Of a stretch of DNA of 64,000 nt, positions 36,749 to 46,236 are shown piece after piece. Source of the stretch: Thalassomonas sp. M1454 (GTDB taxonomy: Bacteria; Pseudomonadota; Gammaproteobacteria; Enterobacterales; Alteromonadaceae). Numbering within the stretch: position 1 is the first letter of the stretch; every line of letters begins with the position of its first letter. The stretch lies in assembly GCF_007097525.1 (NCBI RefSeq), contig NZ_VKDD01000002.1:62001-126000 (forward strand), written 5' to 3'. Made by a program: the position numbers and the translations under genes. The notes beneath the pieces were generated by a model that made no database searches, had not been told where the DNA came from, and worked only from the letters and a program-made list of their open reading frames with translations.

Positions 36749-37489
36749 TTAAGCTTGTGCGTCTAAACGTTGGCCGTTAACGTGCTTAGAGTCATCAGAC
36801 ATTAAGTATAAGTAAAGCGGCATGATATCTTCTGCACTTGCTAAAGAGCCTTTATCTTCAGCAGGGAAGGCACTTGAACGCATGTTAGTGTTTGTCGCAC
36901 CTGGATTTATCGCATTGGTTCTTAAACTACTACCTTCATATTCATCGGCAATAACTTGCATCATACCTTCGGTGGCAAATTTTGAAATGCTATATGGGCC
37001 CCAAAAAGCGCGGCCTTTATTGCCGACACCTGATGTTGTAAATACTAATGAAGCTGAATTAGATTGAGTCATTGCTGGTATTAATGCTTGCGCTAAATAC
37101 ATTTGAGCATTTAGGTTAACTTGCATTACATCGTCCCAAGTTTGTTTATTAATTTGGGTAAATGGTGTTAGCTCACCAAGTACTGAAGCATTTAATAATG
37201 CGCCATCTAAACTAGATAATTGCTCAACAATGGTGGTCACCATATCTTTATAATGCTGAGGTGTTGCACCCTTTAAATCAAGAGGGATAATAGCTGGCTC
37301 TGGGTAACCTGCGTTTACGATTTCATCGTAAACTGCTTCCAGTTTTTTTACTGTTTTACCAAGTAAAACCACTGTTGCGCCATATTTAGCGTAATTAATA
37401 GCTGCCGTTTTACCTATACCCGCACCAGCTCCAGTGACAAGAATAGTTTTACCTGCAAGATTATTTTCAGTCGGTTGATATTTAAACAT
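36749..37489 (-). CDS. yciK: YciK-like short-chain dehydrogenase/reductase
   Basis: A 246-residue classical SDR. Cofactor motif TGAGAGIGKTAA (about 20-31), NAS(V) strand (about 104-107), catalytic serine in TTSGVGNKG and the YxxxK pair in YSISKFATEG (Y near 160). The opening MFKYQPTENNLAGKTILVTG is the YciK pattern. yciK lies near sohB, topA and cysB in E. coli too, which supports orthology. Substrate unknown. Confidence 0.9.
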   Translation of the reverse strand: MFKYQPTENNLAGKTILVTGAGAGIGKTAAINYAKYGATVVLLGKTVKKLEAVYDEIVNAGYPEPAIIPLDLKGATPQHYKDMVTTIVEQLSSLDGALLNASVLGELTPFTQINKQTWDDVMQVNLNAQMYLAQALIPAMTQSNSASLVFTTSGVGNKGRAFWGPYSISKFATEGMMQVIADEYEGSSLRTNAINPGATNTNMRSSAFPAEDKGSLASAEDIMPLYLYLMSDDSKHVNGQRLDAQA

Positions 37490-37726
37490 TTTATTTACAT
37501 TACCAATGATATTTGTAGCTATTCTACCTCTAGCTCGACTAGCTTTGTAGGTAAATTATAAAAATTATGTGTTTTTTATTGATTAAGTCAAAAATTGCTA
37601 GATCAAAATGTAATCTTAAGTTAAGTTATGGGTAATAAGTGTAACTGGTCATACTTGTTAACATATAAATAACATCCCATAGAAAAATAATAAGAACATG
37701 GGCACGAATTATCCTTTGGGGGAAAA

Positions 37727-40141
37727 ATGAAAAAATTGATGATTAGCCTCGCCGTTGTGAGTGCGCTAGGTTTAACTGCGTGTGATGATGAAACCATCGC
37801 CGATATAGAAAAAGAAAATGCAGAAATTGCTCCTGTAAATCCTACTGCACGAGTTGTCTTCGACCCATCTGGCGGTAATCTATCAGTGCCAAATGATTTA
37901 TTGTTAAGTTCTTCTGATTTAACCTTAAATATTCCTGGCGTTGTTGACCCGACAGATGTTTCTGATCCTTACGTTGGCCTTAATGCTACTGATGGTTGGT
38001 CAACTCATCAACCTTTCGTAATTGGTATCGACTTTCCTGATGGCGTATCACTTGACCCTACTAGTGTGTTTAACAGTGGCGGCGTAGAAGTGTATAAAGC
38101 TATTATGGGTTTAGATTTAAATGACCCTGAATGTACTTTAGCGGTAGCACCAGGACATGCTTGTAAGGGCGTATCTAAACTTGTTATGGGTGAAGACTAT
38201 ATAGTACAAGCTGAAGGCAATGATTTAGCCTTTGTACCGTTAAAGCCACTTGAGGCTAAAACAACTTATATAGTAGCGCTAACTAGTCGTCTACAAGATA
38301 CTGACGGTAACCCAATTGCAGGTTCATCTACGTATGAATTAGTTAAACAAGATATTAATGAGTCGCCAATTGCAGATCCAGCAATCCAAGGTTTGCAATC
38401 TATCATCAACAGTTATGAAATGGTTGCAGAAGGCTTTGGTGCCAACCGTGAAGAAATTATCTACACTATGGCAATGACAACTCAGTCTGTTTCAGATGTG
38501 CTTACTACAGCAAAACAATTAATTGTTTCAGATTTAGCTGACCCAACTGACTTAACTAAAGTTCCTCATGTGGGTGTTCAACAAATAGGTTTCCTTGCCT
38601 CGCATTTACTCTTTGGTGAAGCTATTGCCGACCCTAGCGATCCTCGTTTTATTTATAATGCGGCTAGTGTGGTTCCGGGTAAAGTAATGAATGCTCGTTA
38701 CTACAGCGGAGTTCCAACATCTAAAAACCCAACAGCACCATTGAATCAACCTTGGAAAGCTGAGTGTGACTCTGCAATTATGGTGCTAGGTGCACCTGAA
38801 GGAGCAATTCCTGAAGGCCCGATCAACGAAGAAGATGCTTATTGTATGGCATTTGGTTTACGTGATGTTGGTATCGATACTGAGCGTAACTTAACTAAGT
38901 ACAATCCAATTCCTAAATTGATTGAACGTCAAGACTTAGACATAGTTATGACAGTACCTGAATTAGGCACAGTGAATGCTATTCGTGCGAGTTTAATGCT
39001 AGACCCTATTGCTAAACCTGAAAATGGCTGGCCGGTAGTTATGCTACAACACGGGATTACGGGTTATAAAGAGCAAATGCTAGCTGTTTCAGGTGTATTG
39101 TCTGTATACGGTTTTGCAACGGCTTCAATTGATCACCCATTACACGGTGTGGCAAATCCAATTTTCCCTGAAACTCGTGGTTACGGTGAAATTAATGCAT
39201 CATCTGATCCTACTGCTTACTTAAATTTAGCGTCGCTACTTAATGGCCGCGATAACCTTCGTCAAAGTGTTGCTGATGCATTAACACTGCGTATGGCTCT
39301 AAATAATGTATTTGATGTAACTTCTGGTTCGCCAATGCCTTTAGGTATTGATGGCAATGATGTTTACTATGCAGGTATGTCGTTAGGTGCTATTACTGGT
39401 ACTGAGTTTATGGCAATAACTAACACTTCATTAGGTAATGCGAACCCTGCAATTGACCCTGCTATTGTTGACCCTATGTTTAAGGTTAACGGCGCTGTAT
39501 TATCTGTACCTGGTGGCGGTATTGGTAACTTCTTATTAGAGTCTCCAGCGTTTGCGCCACTAGTTAAAGGTTCTTTAGCTTATGCTGACTCTCCTGATTT
39601 CCAAGATTTTGTTAATAGCGGCATCTCAGGCACAGCAGATTTAGGTGAGAACTGGACGATGTTTTCATCACAATTAGCACCTGCTCAATCAGGAGCATTT
39701 GCTGGTTTATTTACAGGATTTACTTTTGCTGCACAATCGATCATTGATTCAGCAGACCCTGTGAATTACTCAGCGATGTTAGCGGCAAATGGTTCAAATA
39801 TCCTTGTTCATACGGTTGTAGGTAACGGTGTTGATAACCTTGAAGATCAAGTTATACCAACTAAAGCAGATGCATCTGGTAACCAGATTTCAGGCTCTAA
39901 CCCATTAATTTCACTTTTAGGTTTAGATTTAGTGTCAGATATGGCAATGAATGAAACTGGTGTTTCTGGTGCTGTTAAGTTTGTTAACGGTCATCACGGT
40001 TCGTTATTAACTCCTGAGGCAGAAGCTTATTCAATTAATGAAGCTCGCGTTACTCAAGAAATGCAAACTCAGATGGCAGTGTTTTTTGCGAGTAAAGGTA
40101 CTTTAATCAAAGTATCAGATGATGAGCTTGTATTAAAATAA
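37727..40141 (+). CDS. Surface lipoprotein lipase, VolA/Pla-1/cef family
   Basis: An 804-residue lipoprotein: signal peptide with lipobox LTAC (cysteine 19), an N-terminal domain starting ARVVFDPSGGNLSVPNDLL that is typical of this lipase family, and a C-terminal alpha/beta-hydrolase domain. The latter has VVMLQHGITGYKEQ (oxyanion region, about 437-450), the nucleophile motif GMSLG with serine at 552, and HH in VNGHHGSLL near residue 750 as likely catalytic histidine. VolA in Vibrio is a surface-exposed lysophospholipase used to take up fatty acids from lecithin; a similar role here is inference. Strong terminator follows. Confidence 0.88.
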   Translation: MKKLMISLAVVSALGLTACDDETIADIEKENAEIAPVNPTARVVFDPSGGNLSVPNDLLLSSSDLTLNIPGVVDPTDVSDPYVGLNATDGWSTHQPFVIGIDFPDGVSLDPTSVFNSGGVEVYKAIMGLDLNDPECTLAVAPGHACKGVSKLVMGEDYIVQAEGNDLAFVPLKPLEAKTTYIVALTSRLQDTDGNPIAGSSTYELVKQDINESPIADPAIQGLQSIINSYEMVAEGFGANREEIIYTMAMTTQSVSDVLTTAKQLIVSDLADPTDLTKVPHVGVQQIGFLASHLLFGEAIADPSDPRFIYNAASVVPGKVMNARYYSGVPTSKNPTAPLNQPWKAECDSAIMVLGAPEGAIPEGPINEEDAYCMAFGLRDVGIDTERNLTKYNPIPKLIERQDLDIVMTVPELGTVNAIRASLMLDPIAKPENGWPVVMLQHGITGYKEQMLAVSGVLSVYGFATASIDHPLHGVANPIFPETRGYGEINASSDPTAYLNLASLLNGRDNLRQSVADALTLRMALNNVFDVTSGSPMPLGIDGNDVYYAGMSLGAITGTEFMAITNTSLGNANPAIDPAIVDPMFKVNGAVLSVPGGGIGNFLLESPAFAPLVKGSLAYADSPDFQDFVNSGISGTADLGENWTMFSSQLAPAQSGAFAGLFTGFTFAAQSIIDSADPVNYSAMLAANGSNILVHTVVGNGVDNLEDQVIPTKADASGNQISGSNPLISLLGLDLVSDMAMNETGVSGAVKFVNGHHGSLLTPEAEAYSINEARVTQEMQTQMAVFFASKGTLIKVSDDELVLK

Positions 40142-40164
40142 TTAATTCTTACAAAGAATAAACT

Positions 40165-40192
40165 AAAAAGGAGGCTTAGCCTCCTTTTTTTT
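40165..40192 (+). terminator. Terminator of the lipase gene
   Basis: Stem AAAAGGAGGC with GCCTCCTTTT around a TTA loop, followed by a long T-run. Confidence 0.92.
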
Positions 40193-40290
40193 ATCGCAAC
40201 GAATATCCATTCGTGTAGAATTAGCATAATTTAAAATAAAACTATTTAATCAACAAACTCTGTTATTTGGCAGGTTTAGGAGAATAAAAC

Positions 40291-41322
40291 TTGGAATTTT
40301 TGTACGAATACGGCTTGTTTTTTGCCAAAGTAATTACTTTCGTTATTGCTGTCATTGCCATTATCGCTGCTATCGCTGGTGCCGCCCATAAACAAAAACA
40401 TAAAAAAGGCGAGCTAGAAATAAATGACTTAACAGAACAATACGCTGATGTTGAACAGCACATGTTAGAGCACTTGTTAAGCAAAGAAGAGTTAAAAAAG
40501 CATGATAAAGAGCTAAAGAAAAAAGAAAAAGAGCAAGCTAAAGCGGCTAAATCCGGTGAAGTTGAGACTAAGCCACGTTTATATGTTGTTGAGTTTAAAG
40601 GTAGCATTGACGCGAAAGAAGTTGATAGCTTACGCGAAGAAATTAGCGCAATATTATCTGTTGCGACTAAAGAAGATGAGGTGTTTGTTCGTTTAGAAAG
40701 TGGTGGTGGTATGGTTCATGGCTACGGGCTTGCATCTTCACAACTTGATCGTATTCGCCAACAAGGGATCCCTTTAACCGCTTCTGTAGATAAAGTTGCT
40801 GCCAGTGGTGGTTATATGATGGCTTGTGTTGCCGATAAAATCATTGCAGCACCATTTGCCATTCTTGGTTCAATAGGCGTTATTGCTCAAATACCAAACT
40901 TTAATAAATTATTAAAAAAGAGCAATATTGAATTTGAACAATTAACCGCTGGTGAGTACAAGCGTACTTTAACTATGTTCGGTGAAAATACAGATAAGGG
41001 CAGAGAAAAGTTCGTTGAAGAGTTAGAAGAAACTCATGGTTTATTTAAAGACTTTGTTGGTGAACACCGTCCAAGTTTAGACATTGCTAAGGTGGCAACG
41101 GGTGAGCACTGGTTCGGCACAAAAGCTAAAGAGCTGGGATTAGTTGATAACATCCAAACCAGTGATGATTACTTACAAAATGCAGCTAAAGAGCGCTCAG
41201 TTATTGCGGTTAAATATTCAGTTAAAAAAGGCTTAGCCGACAAGTTTGCTAAAGCCGCTAGCTTATCAATAGAGCAAACAGCAGGAAAATTGCTGCAAAA
41301 GAATCGTATTTTCCCAAGCTAA
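40291..41322 (+). CDS. sohB: Inner membrane S49 peptidase SohB
   Basis: SohB is a signal-peptide-peptidase-like serine protease with a periplasm-facing catalytic domain. The 343-residue protein has one N-terminal membrane helix (about 8-31), a charged linker (40-95), and an S49 domain with nucleophile S172 in VAASGGYMMA and general base K224 in TAGEYKRTLTMFG. The start is TTG at 40291 giving MEFLYEYGLFFAK, like E. coli SohB, with AGGAG 8 bases upstream. Confidence 0.95.
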   Translation: MEFLYEYGLFFAKVITFVIAVIAIIAAIAGAAHKQKHKKGELEINDLTEQYADVEQHMLEHLLSKEELKKHDKELKKKEKEQAKAAKSGEVETKPRLYVVEFKGSIDAKEVDSLREEISAILSVATKEDEVFVRLESGGGMVHGYGLASSQLDRIRQQGIPLTASVDKVAASGGYMMACVADKIIAAPFAILGSIGVIAQIPNFNKLLKKSNIEFEQLTAGEYKRTLTMFGENTDKGREKFVEELEETHGLFKDFVGEHRPSLDIAKVATGEHWFGTKAKELGLVDNIQTSDDYLQNAAKERSVIAVKYSVKKGLADKFAKAASLSIEQTAGKLLQKNRIFPS

Positions 41323-41377
41323 GTTTAAAGACTTAGTTATTTAGACTAAGCTAGCTTCATAATACTTTATTGAATTT

Positions 41378-41410
41378 ACCCAGTTTGGAGCGATCTGAAC
41401 TGGGTTTTTA
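41378..41410 (+). terminator. Terminator of sohB
   Basis: Stem ACCCAGTT with AACTGGGT around a 12-base loop, followed by TTTTT. Confidence 0.8.
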
Positions 41411-41425
41411 AGACTAGGGGGATAG

Positions 41426-42073
41426 ATGAAACAAGATTTTTGGCATCAGTGTTGGGAAAATACCCATATAGGCTTTCATCAAGACGAGCTACAACCTTTA
41501 TTAATAGAATACTTTCCACAATTTATTGAAGCCGAGGACTCTAGAGTTTTTGTTCCTTGTTGCGGTAAAAGCTCTGATTTACTTTACTTTTCAAAACGCT
41601 TTAAAGTTATCGGTAATGAGTTAAGCGCTATTGCATGCCGCGATTTCTTTCATGACAACCACTTAATCCCTAATATAAAACAAACCTTACGCTTTAATGT
41701 ATTCGAACAAGGCAATATTAGTCTTTATCAGGGCGATTTTTTCTCATTAAAGTCAGATTCATTTAAGCCATTTGATTGGATCTACGACCGAGCTGCTTTA
41801 ATTGCCTTTCCTGAAGATATGCGCAGCCAATATGTAGCGCATTTAAAATCATTTATACAGAGCAATACTCGTGTGTTTCTGCTGACTCTTGAGTTTCCAC
41901 AAGGGGAGATTATCGGCCCACCATTTTCAGTAACACAAAGCGAGGTTGAAGGCTTATTTCAAGGTTATGAGATAACTAAAGTAGCAACTAGGGATTTGAC
42001 TGGGCAAAAATTTGCCCGAAGAAGTCTACCTGTATCTAAGTTAGTTGAGAGTTTGTATATAATTAAAGGGTAA
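41426..42073 (+). CDS. tpm: Thiopurine S-methyltransferase family protein
   Basis: A 215-residue SAM-dependent methyltransferase: WENTHIGFHQDELQPLL, then the TPMT signature VFVPCCGKSSDLLY (about 41-54) and GNELSAIA, and DWIYDRAALIAFP in the middle. In bacteria this family can methylate thiopurines and also selenium or tellurium compounds, giving resistance. Good match in length and order. Ribosome site AGGGGG lies upstream of the ATG. Confidence 0.92.
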   Translation: MKQDFWHQCWENTHIGFHQDELQPLLIEYFPQFIEAEDSRVFVPCCGKSSDLLYFSKRFKVIGNELSAIACRDFFHDNHLIPNIKQTLRFNVFEQGNISLYQGDFFSLKSDSFKPFDWIYDRAALIAFPEDMRSQYVAHLKSFIQSNTRVFLLTLEFPQGEIIGPPFSVTQSEVEGLFQGYEITKVATRDLTGQKFARRSLPVSKLVESLYIIKG

Positions 42074-42088
42074 AGTTATCTGATAAAG

Positions 42089-42124
42089 AAAAGGGCCGCT
42101 AACTTTTAGTTAGTGGCCCTTTTG
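42089..42124. terminator. Bidirectional terminator between tpm and the symporter gene
   Basis: Stem AAAAGGGCC..CTAACT with AGTTAG..GGCCCTTTT, one mismatch, loop TTT. A-run and T-run at the ends suit both convergent genes. Confidence 0.88.
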
Positions 42125-42156
42125 CTAAGTTACTTATTAGGGGTAACCCTAAAGAA

Positions 42157-43491
42157 TTATTCTTTTAAATGATGGAAGTCAATTCTATCTTTACTAGTAT
42201 CATCTTCGCTGTTGTATACAGCTTCATCTAATTGACCTTCAGACTTACCAACGATAACCGTTACCATCGAATCACCTGTAATGTTTACAGCAGTACGAAC
42301 CATGTCTAGTAAACGATCAACACCGATGATTAAACCTATGCCTTCTACAGGTAAACCAACCTGAGCAAGCACCATAGCAAGCATGATAAGGCCAACACCA
42401 GGAACACCTGCTGTACCAACTGAAGCAAGAGTAGCGGTAACGATCACCATTAAGAAGTCGCTTACCGATAAGTCAATGTTGAATACTTGCGCAATAAATA
42501 CCGTCGCAACACCTTGCATAATTGCCGTACCATCCATATTGATGGTCGCACCAAGAGGAACCGTAAATGAAGCGATTGAGTTATTTACACCAAGCTTTTT
42601 GGTCGTTGTATTCATTGTTGAAGGAATTGTTGCGTTACTACTTGCAGTGCTGAAAGCAAATAAAGCGGTAGTGCGTAACTTCTTAATAAATATAACCGGG
42701 TTTAATCCAGTCATTAGTTTTAATATTACCGGGTAAGTAACCAAGGCATGGATTACTAATACGCCCAAAACTAGTAAGAAGTATTTTACTAAGCTGGTAA
42801 TTTTTTCAAATTCTAACTCAGTAAATAGGGTGGTCATTAAACAAAATACACCGTATGGCGCAAGGTTCATTAATATAACCACTAAACGCATGATAACTTC
42901 GTTGAAGTCTTCAAACATACTCGCAATGCGCTCACCAGATTTACCAGCTAATGCAACTGCTAAACCAAACAATAAAGCAAAGACAATAATTTGTAGCATG
43001 TTACCTTCAACAAACGCATCAAATGGGTTGCTTGGGAACATATTGATAATAACTTGTGCTAACGATGGTGCTTCTTTAGCGCCATAAGTAACATCGGAGG
43101 CCATATTAACCCCTTCGCCAGGCTGTACAATTAATGCCGCGATGATTGCTAAAGTAATAGCAATCGCTGTGGTTAATAAATACAAACCTACGGCTCTACC
43201 GCCGATACGACCAAGTTTAGAGGTATCGTTTAATGAGCAGGTACCACAAATTAGTGACACAAAAACCAGAGGTACAACAAGCATTTGTAGAGAAGAAACA
43301 AATATCTTGCCACCTATCTCAAATATTCCATCTACAAAAAAGCCTCTGACAGAAAAGTCAAAAAGGTATAGAGGAATAAGTAAATCTCCACCCTTAGGAA
43401 GCATTGCTTGGAATATTGTGCCTAGTAGGATACCAGCAAACATACCTATAACAATGCGGCGGGTTAAACTGTTAGCGCTTTCTTTATTCAT
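42157..43491 (-). CDS. Dicarboxylate/amino acid:cation symporter (DAACS family)
   Basis: A 444-residue glutamate-transporter-fold protein with eight helices and two hairpins. Family motifs are the serine-rich hairpin FSTASSNATIPSTM (about 282-295), GATINMDGTAIMQG (about 318-331), and VPGVGLIMLAMVL with substrate-binding DR..D and TAVNITGD near the C-terminus. It imports glutamate, aspartate or C4-dicarboxylates with Na+ or H+; the exact substrate is not clear. The C-tail is long and acidic. Confidence 0.93.
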   Translation of the reverse strand: MNKESANSLTRRIVIGMFAGILLGTIFQAMLPKGGDLLIPLYLFDFSVRGFFVDGIFEIGGKIFVSSLQMLVVPLVFVSLICGTCSLNDTSKLGRIGGRAVGLYLLTTAIAITLAIIAALIVQPGEGVNMASDVTYGAKEAPSLAQVIINMFPSNPFDAFVEGNMLQIIVFALLFGLAVALAGKSGERIASMFEDFNEVIMRLVVILMNLAPYGVFCLMTTLFTELEFEKITSLVKYFLLVLGVLVIHALVTYPVILKLMTGLNPVIFIKKLRTTALFAFSTASSNATIPSTMNTTTKKLGVNNSIASFTVPLGATINMDGTAIMQGVATVFIAQVFNIDLSVSDFLMVIVTATLASVGTAGVPGVGLIMLAMVLAQVGLPVEGIGLIIGVDRLLDMVRTAVNITGDSMVTVIVGKSEGQLDEAVYNSEDDTSKDRIDFHHLKE

Positions 43492-43729
43492 AAGAACCGT
43501 CTTTAAGTTAGATTAAAAATTAAAATATGACATTAATTATATAGTGTATTAGATAAAAGGTGTTAACACTATGTTAATGATATTGCTAAGGATAAACTCT
43601 ATCTTGCATTGTTGAATATTTAAATTGTGTTGAGCAATATTTTTTTTGTGTTTAAAGGTAACTATTTTGTAATTAATCAGTTACTATGAAAAAATTGAAA
43701 ATAAAAATAAACTCAGGGAGAGCGCTCAT

Positions 43730-45874
43730 ATGAAGCATTTTCAAAATTTAATTTATCCATTGGCACTAATTTTTCTAGCTGCCTGTAGTGGCGATTCATT
43801 AGATGGTTCAGATGATGTGTCCGTCGATGGCAGTGCAGAAGAGGTTCTTACAGATACTGGAGAGGTATCAAACCTAACCTTAAGTATTGATCTAGTATCG
43901 CCAAATACTTCTGATGAGATCACTGCTATCAGTGTTACAACCCCTGGGCAACTAGTGGTTAATGTTGGAGGCCTTAGTGGACCTGCAATAGTTACGTTTA
44001 GTTCAGATATAGGTGAAATCCCTATTCCTACAGCTATTACAGATGATAATGGTCAAGCAAGTGTTGATATTTATGCTGGTAACAAACTTGGTGCCGGTAC
44101 AGTAACTGCAACTTTAAAAGATGGTGAATCGATAGATAAAATTATTGTCGTTGGAGCTACTGAATTACAAATGGGCTCTGGTTCGCCATTTACAGAAAAT
44201 GCAGCAGAGTTAAGTTTAAGTCAAATTTCAGCTGGTGGTACTAGCGTTGTTAGTGTCAATATAATTGACGAGAGTGGTAATCCTTACACTTTACCGGTAG
44301 AAGTAAACTTTAGCTCTAACTGTTCTTCTCAAGGTACAGCAAGTTTAAGTACTGGAGTTACTGCTAGCGGCGGAATCGCTTCAAGTACATATTTAGCTAA
44401 AGGCTGTGTGGGTGATGATCCTATTACAGTTTCAGCTAATGCCGGTGGTGTGAACTTATCTGCAACAGCGACAATAAATGTTTTACCATCAGATGCTGGT
44501 AGTGTTGAGTTTATTGGTGCAACCCCGCAACATATTTCATTACAAGGCATTGGTGGTACTGAAGTTTCTACAGTAATTTTTAGAGTGTTAGATGAAAACG
44601 GTAACCCTGTTAGCAATACTGAAGTTGAGTTTTCATTGAACACTGATATCGGCGGTATAGAACTTGATAATAATATAGCAACATCTGGAGAAGGCGGTTT
44701 AGTACAGGTAACTGTTAATTCAGGGACTGTATCTACTCCCGTTCGTGTAACAGCTACTATTGTTGATTCTTTACCACAAATTTCATCTCAATCAAGCTTG
44801 TTAGTTATCTCTACAGGCATTCCTGATCAAGATAGTTTTAGTTTATCAGCTAGTAATGTCAATGTTGAAGGTTTGCATATTGATGGTACAACTGTTGATA
44901 TTACAGCTCGTTTAGCAGATGCTTTTAATAACCCGGTGCCAGACGGCACAGCTGTTTATTTTACTGCTGAAGGCGGCTCTATTACACCTGAATGTACAAC
45001 TGAAGGCGGTGCTTGTAGTGTTCAGTGGGTAAGTCAAAACCCAATTCCTGCAGGTCAAGAGTTAGACCCTGAAAATAATATTTTACCTGAAATTTTAAAT
45101 AATATGGGGCAGGAATATGGTGGTCGAGTAACTATACTCGCTACTGCGATTGGTGAAGAGTCTTTTGCAGATCTAAATGGCAATGGTCTATTTGATGTGG
45201 GCGCTGAAGCTACTCAGTTTTTAAATGGCCAAGATGTTGCTAATCATCCATATGATATTGGTGAAGCTTATGTTGATCATAACGAAGATGGGATTTTTAA
45301 CCCTCAACAAGCTGGTGGTGAAGTAGGAGGCGAAAATGAAGAATTTGCCGATTTTAATACTGACACTATATATGATGTAGCTGACTTAAAATACAATGGA
45401 GTACTTTGTTCAGAAGAAGCACAAGCTAATAATTTATGTTCAGATGTAAAATCAGTAAACGTTCGAGGTAGTTTAGTTATTGTTGCATCTGGAAGTCATG
45501 CTTACCTTGCCGTTGATAAAACAATTGATGCTCATGACGACATTAGCCTTAACCTTCCTGACGATAACGTTGTTAATATTACTGGTGAGAATACAGCAGC
45601 GGCGAGTGTAATCATTGCAGATATCCATAATCAACCGATGCCAGCGGGTACCATTATTGAATTTACAGCCACTGCCGGTTCAATTGTTGGTCCTGATACA
45701 TTTGTTTGGCCTAATGATAATCATAATGGTGGACGAGCATTTAGTGTATCAATTGAAGGTGAAGATGAGCCTAAATCAGGTAGTCTAATTGTAGAAGTTA
45801 CAACGCCTTCTGGTGTGAAGACTACATATTCACCTATCAGTATTGTAATTACAGCTCCGGTAGTCGTTCCTTAG
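43730..45874 (+). CDS. Surface lipoprotein with Big-1 (invasin-like) Ig domains
   Basis: A 714-residue lipoprotein: signal peptide with lipobox LAAC (cysteine 19), an acidic serine/aspartate linker, then about five Ig-like bacterial Big-1 modules, seen by repeats of D..GNPV..TEVEF, FNNPVPDGTAVYFTA and HNQPMPAGTIIEF. Near residues 480-550 three aspartate-rich calcium-type loops occur: DLNGNGLFD, DHNEDGIFN and DFNTDTIYD. No enzymatic domain is visible. It is probably a surface adhesin or scaffold. Function unknown; neighbours give no clue. Confidence 0.82.
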   Translation: MKHFQNLIYPLALIFLAACSGDSLDGSDDVSVDGSAEEVLTDTGEVSNLTLSIDLVSPNTSDEITAISVTTPGQLVVNVGGLSGPAIVTFSSDIGEIPIPTAITDDNGQASVDIYAGNKLGAGTVTATLKDGESIDKIIVVGATELQMGSGSPFTENAAELSLSQISAGGTSVVSVNIIDESGNPYTLPVEVNFSSNCSSQGTASLSTGVTASGGIASSTYLAKGCVGDDPITVSANAGGVNLSATATINVLPSDAGSVEFIGATPQHISLQGIGGTEVSTVIFRVLDENGNPVSNTEVEFSLNTDIGGIELDNNIATSGEGGLVQVTVNSGTVSTPVRVTATIVDSLPQISSQSSLLVISTGIPDQDSFSLSASNVNVEGLHIDGTTVDITARLADAFNNPVPDGTAVYFTAEGGSITPECTTEGGACSVQWVSQNPIPAGQELDPENNILPEILNNMGQEYGGRVTILATAIGEESFADLNGNGLFDVGAEATQFLNGQDVANHPYDIGEAYVDHNEDGIFNPQQAGGEVGGENEEFADFNTDTIYDVADLKYNGVLCSEEAQANNLCSDVKSVNVRGSLVIVASGSHAYLAVDKTIDAHDDISLNLPDDNVVNITGENTAAASVIIADIHNQPMPAGTIIEFTATAGSIVGPDTFVWPNDNHNGGRAFSVSIEGEDEPKSGSLIVEVTTPSGVKTTYSPISIVITAPVVVP

Positions 45875-45894
45875 GAAGATTATGCTTCTAATAA

Positions 45895-45920
45895 TAAAAA
45901 GCCTCTTTGAGGCTTTTTTT
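45895..45920 (+). terminator. Terminator of the Big-1 lipoprotein gene
   Basis: Stem AAAAAGCCTC with GAGGCTTTTT around TTT, followed by a T-run, 20 bases after the stop. Confidence 0.92.
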
Positions 45921-46236
45921 ATGGATAATGGAAATTAACTGCAGCACTTTGTTTAAATAACGAACATATTTGTCTGCTAGTCGTAAATAAATAAATAATT
46001 GCTTTATATTTCACATAAAAATTTATTATGATGGCGCACTTAAATTACCCCGAAAATAATACTCTTTCATAAAAAAGAATCATAAAGAGTTAAAATAATT
46101 GCTTGTAAGTAAGAAAAATTACATATATACCTAATAGCAATTGACTAATTTTTTTGAGTTTTATAACTATTTAACTCATTTATATACTATTTCAGATTGA
46201 ATAATCAGGCCTGGCTTAACAGGAAAGTAAACGTTT
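45921..46236 (+). other. 316-base AT-rich upstream region of topA
   Basis: No gene or strong structure is seen. It should contain the topA promoters; the best candidate is TTGACT (46141-46146) with TAACTA 17 bases on, a weak -10. topA promoters are supercoiling-sensitive in E. coli, but no specific signal for that is visible here. Confidence 0.4.

Noticed and set aside
40263-40607. Minus-strand frame of 114 residues opposite the start of sohB
   Set aside because: It is the antisense of a low-complexity lysine/glutamate-rich part of SohB and has no plausible start.
43142-43516. Plus-strand frame of 124 residues opposite the symporter gene
   Set aside because: It is antisense to a clear DAACS transporter, extends past its start codon, and lacks any family resemblance.
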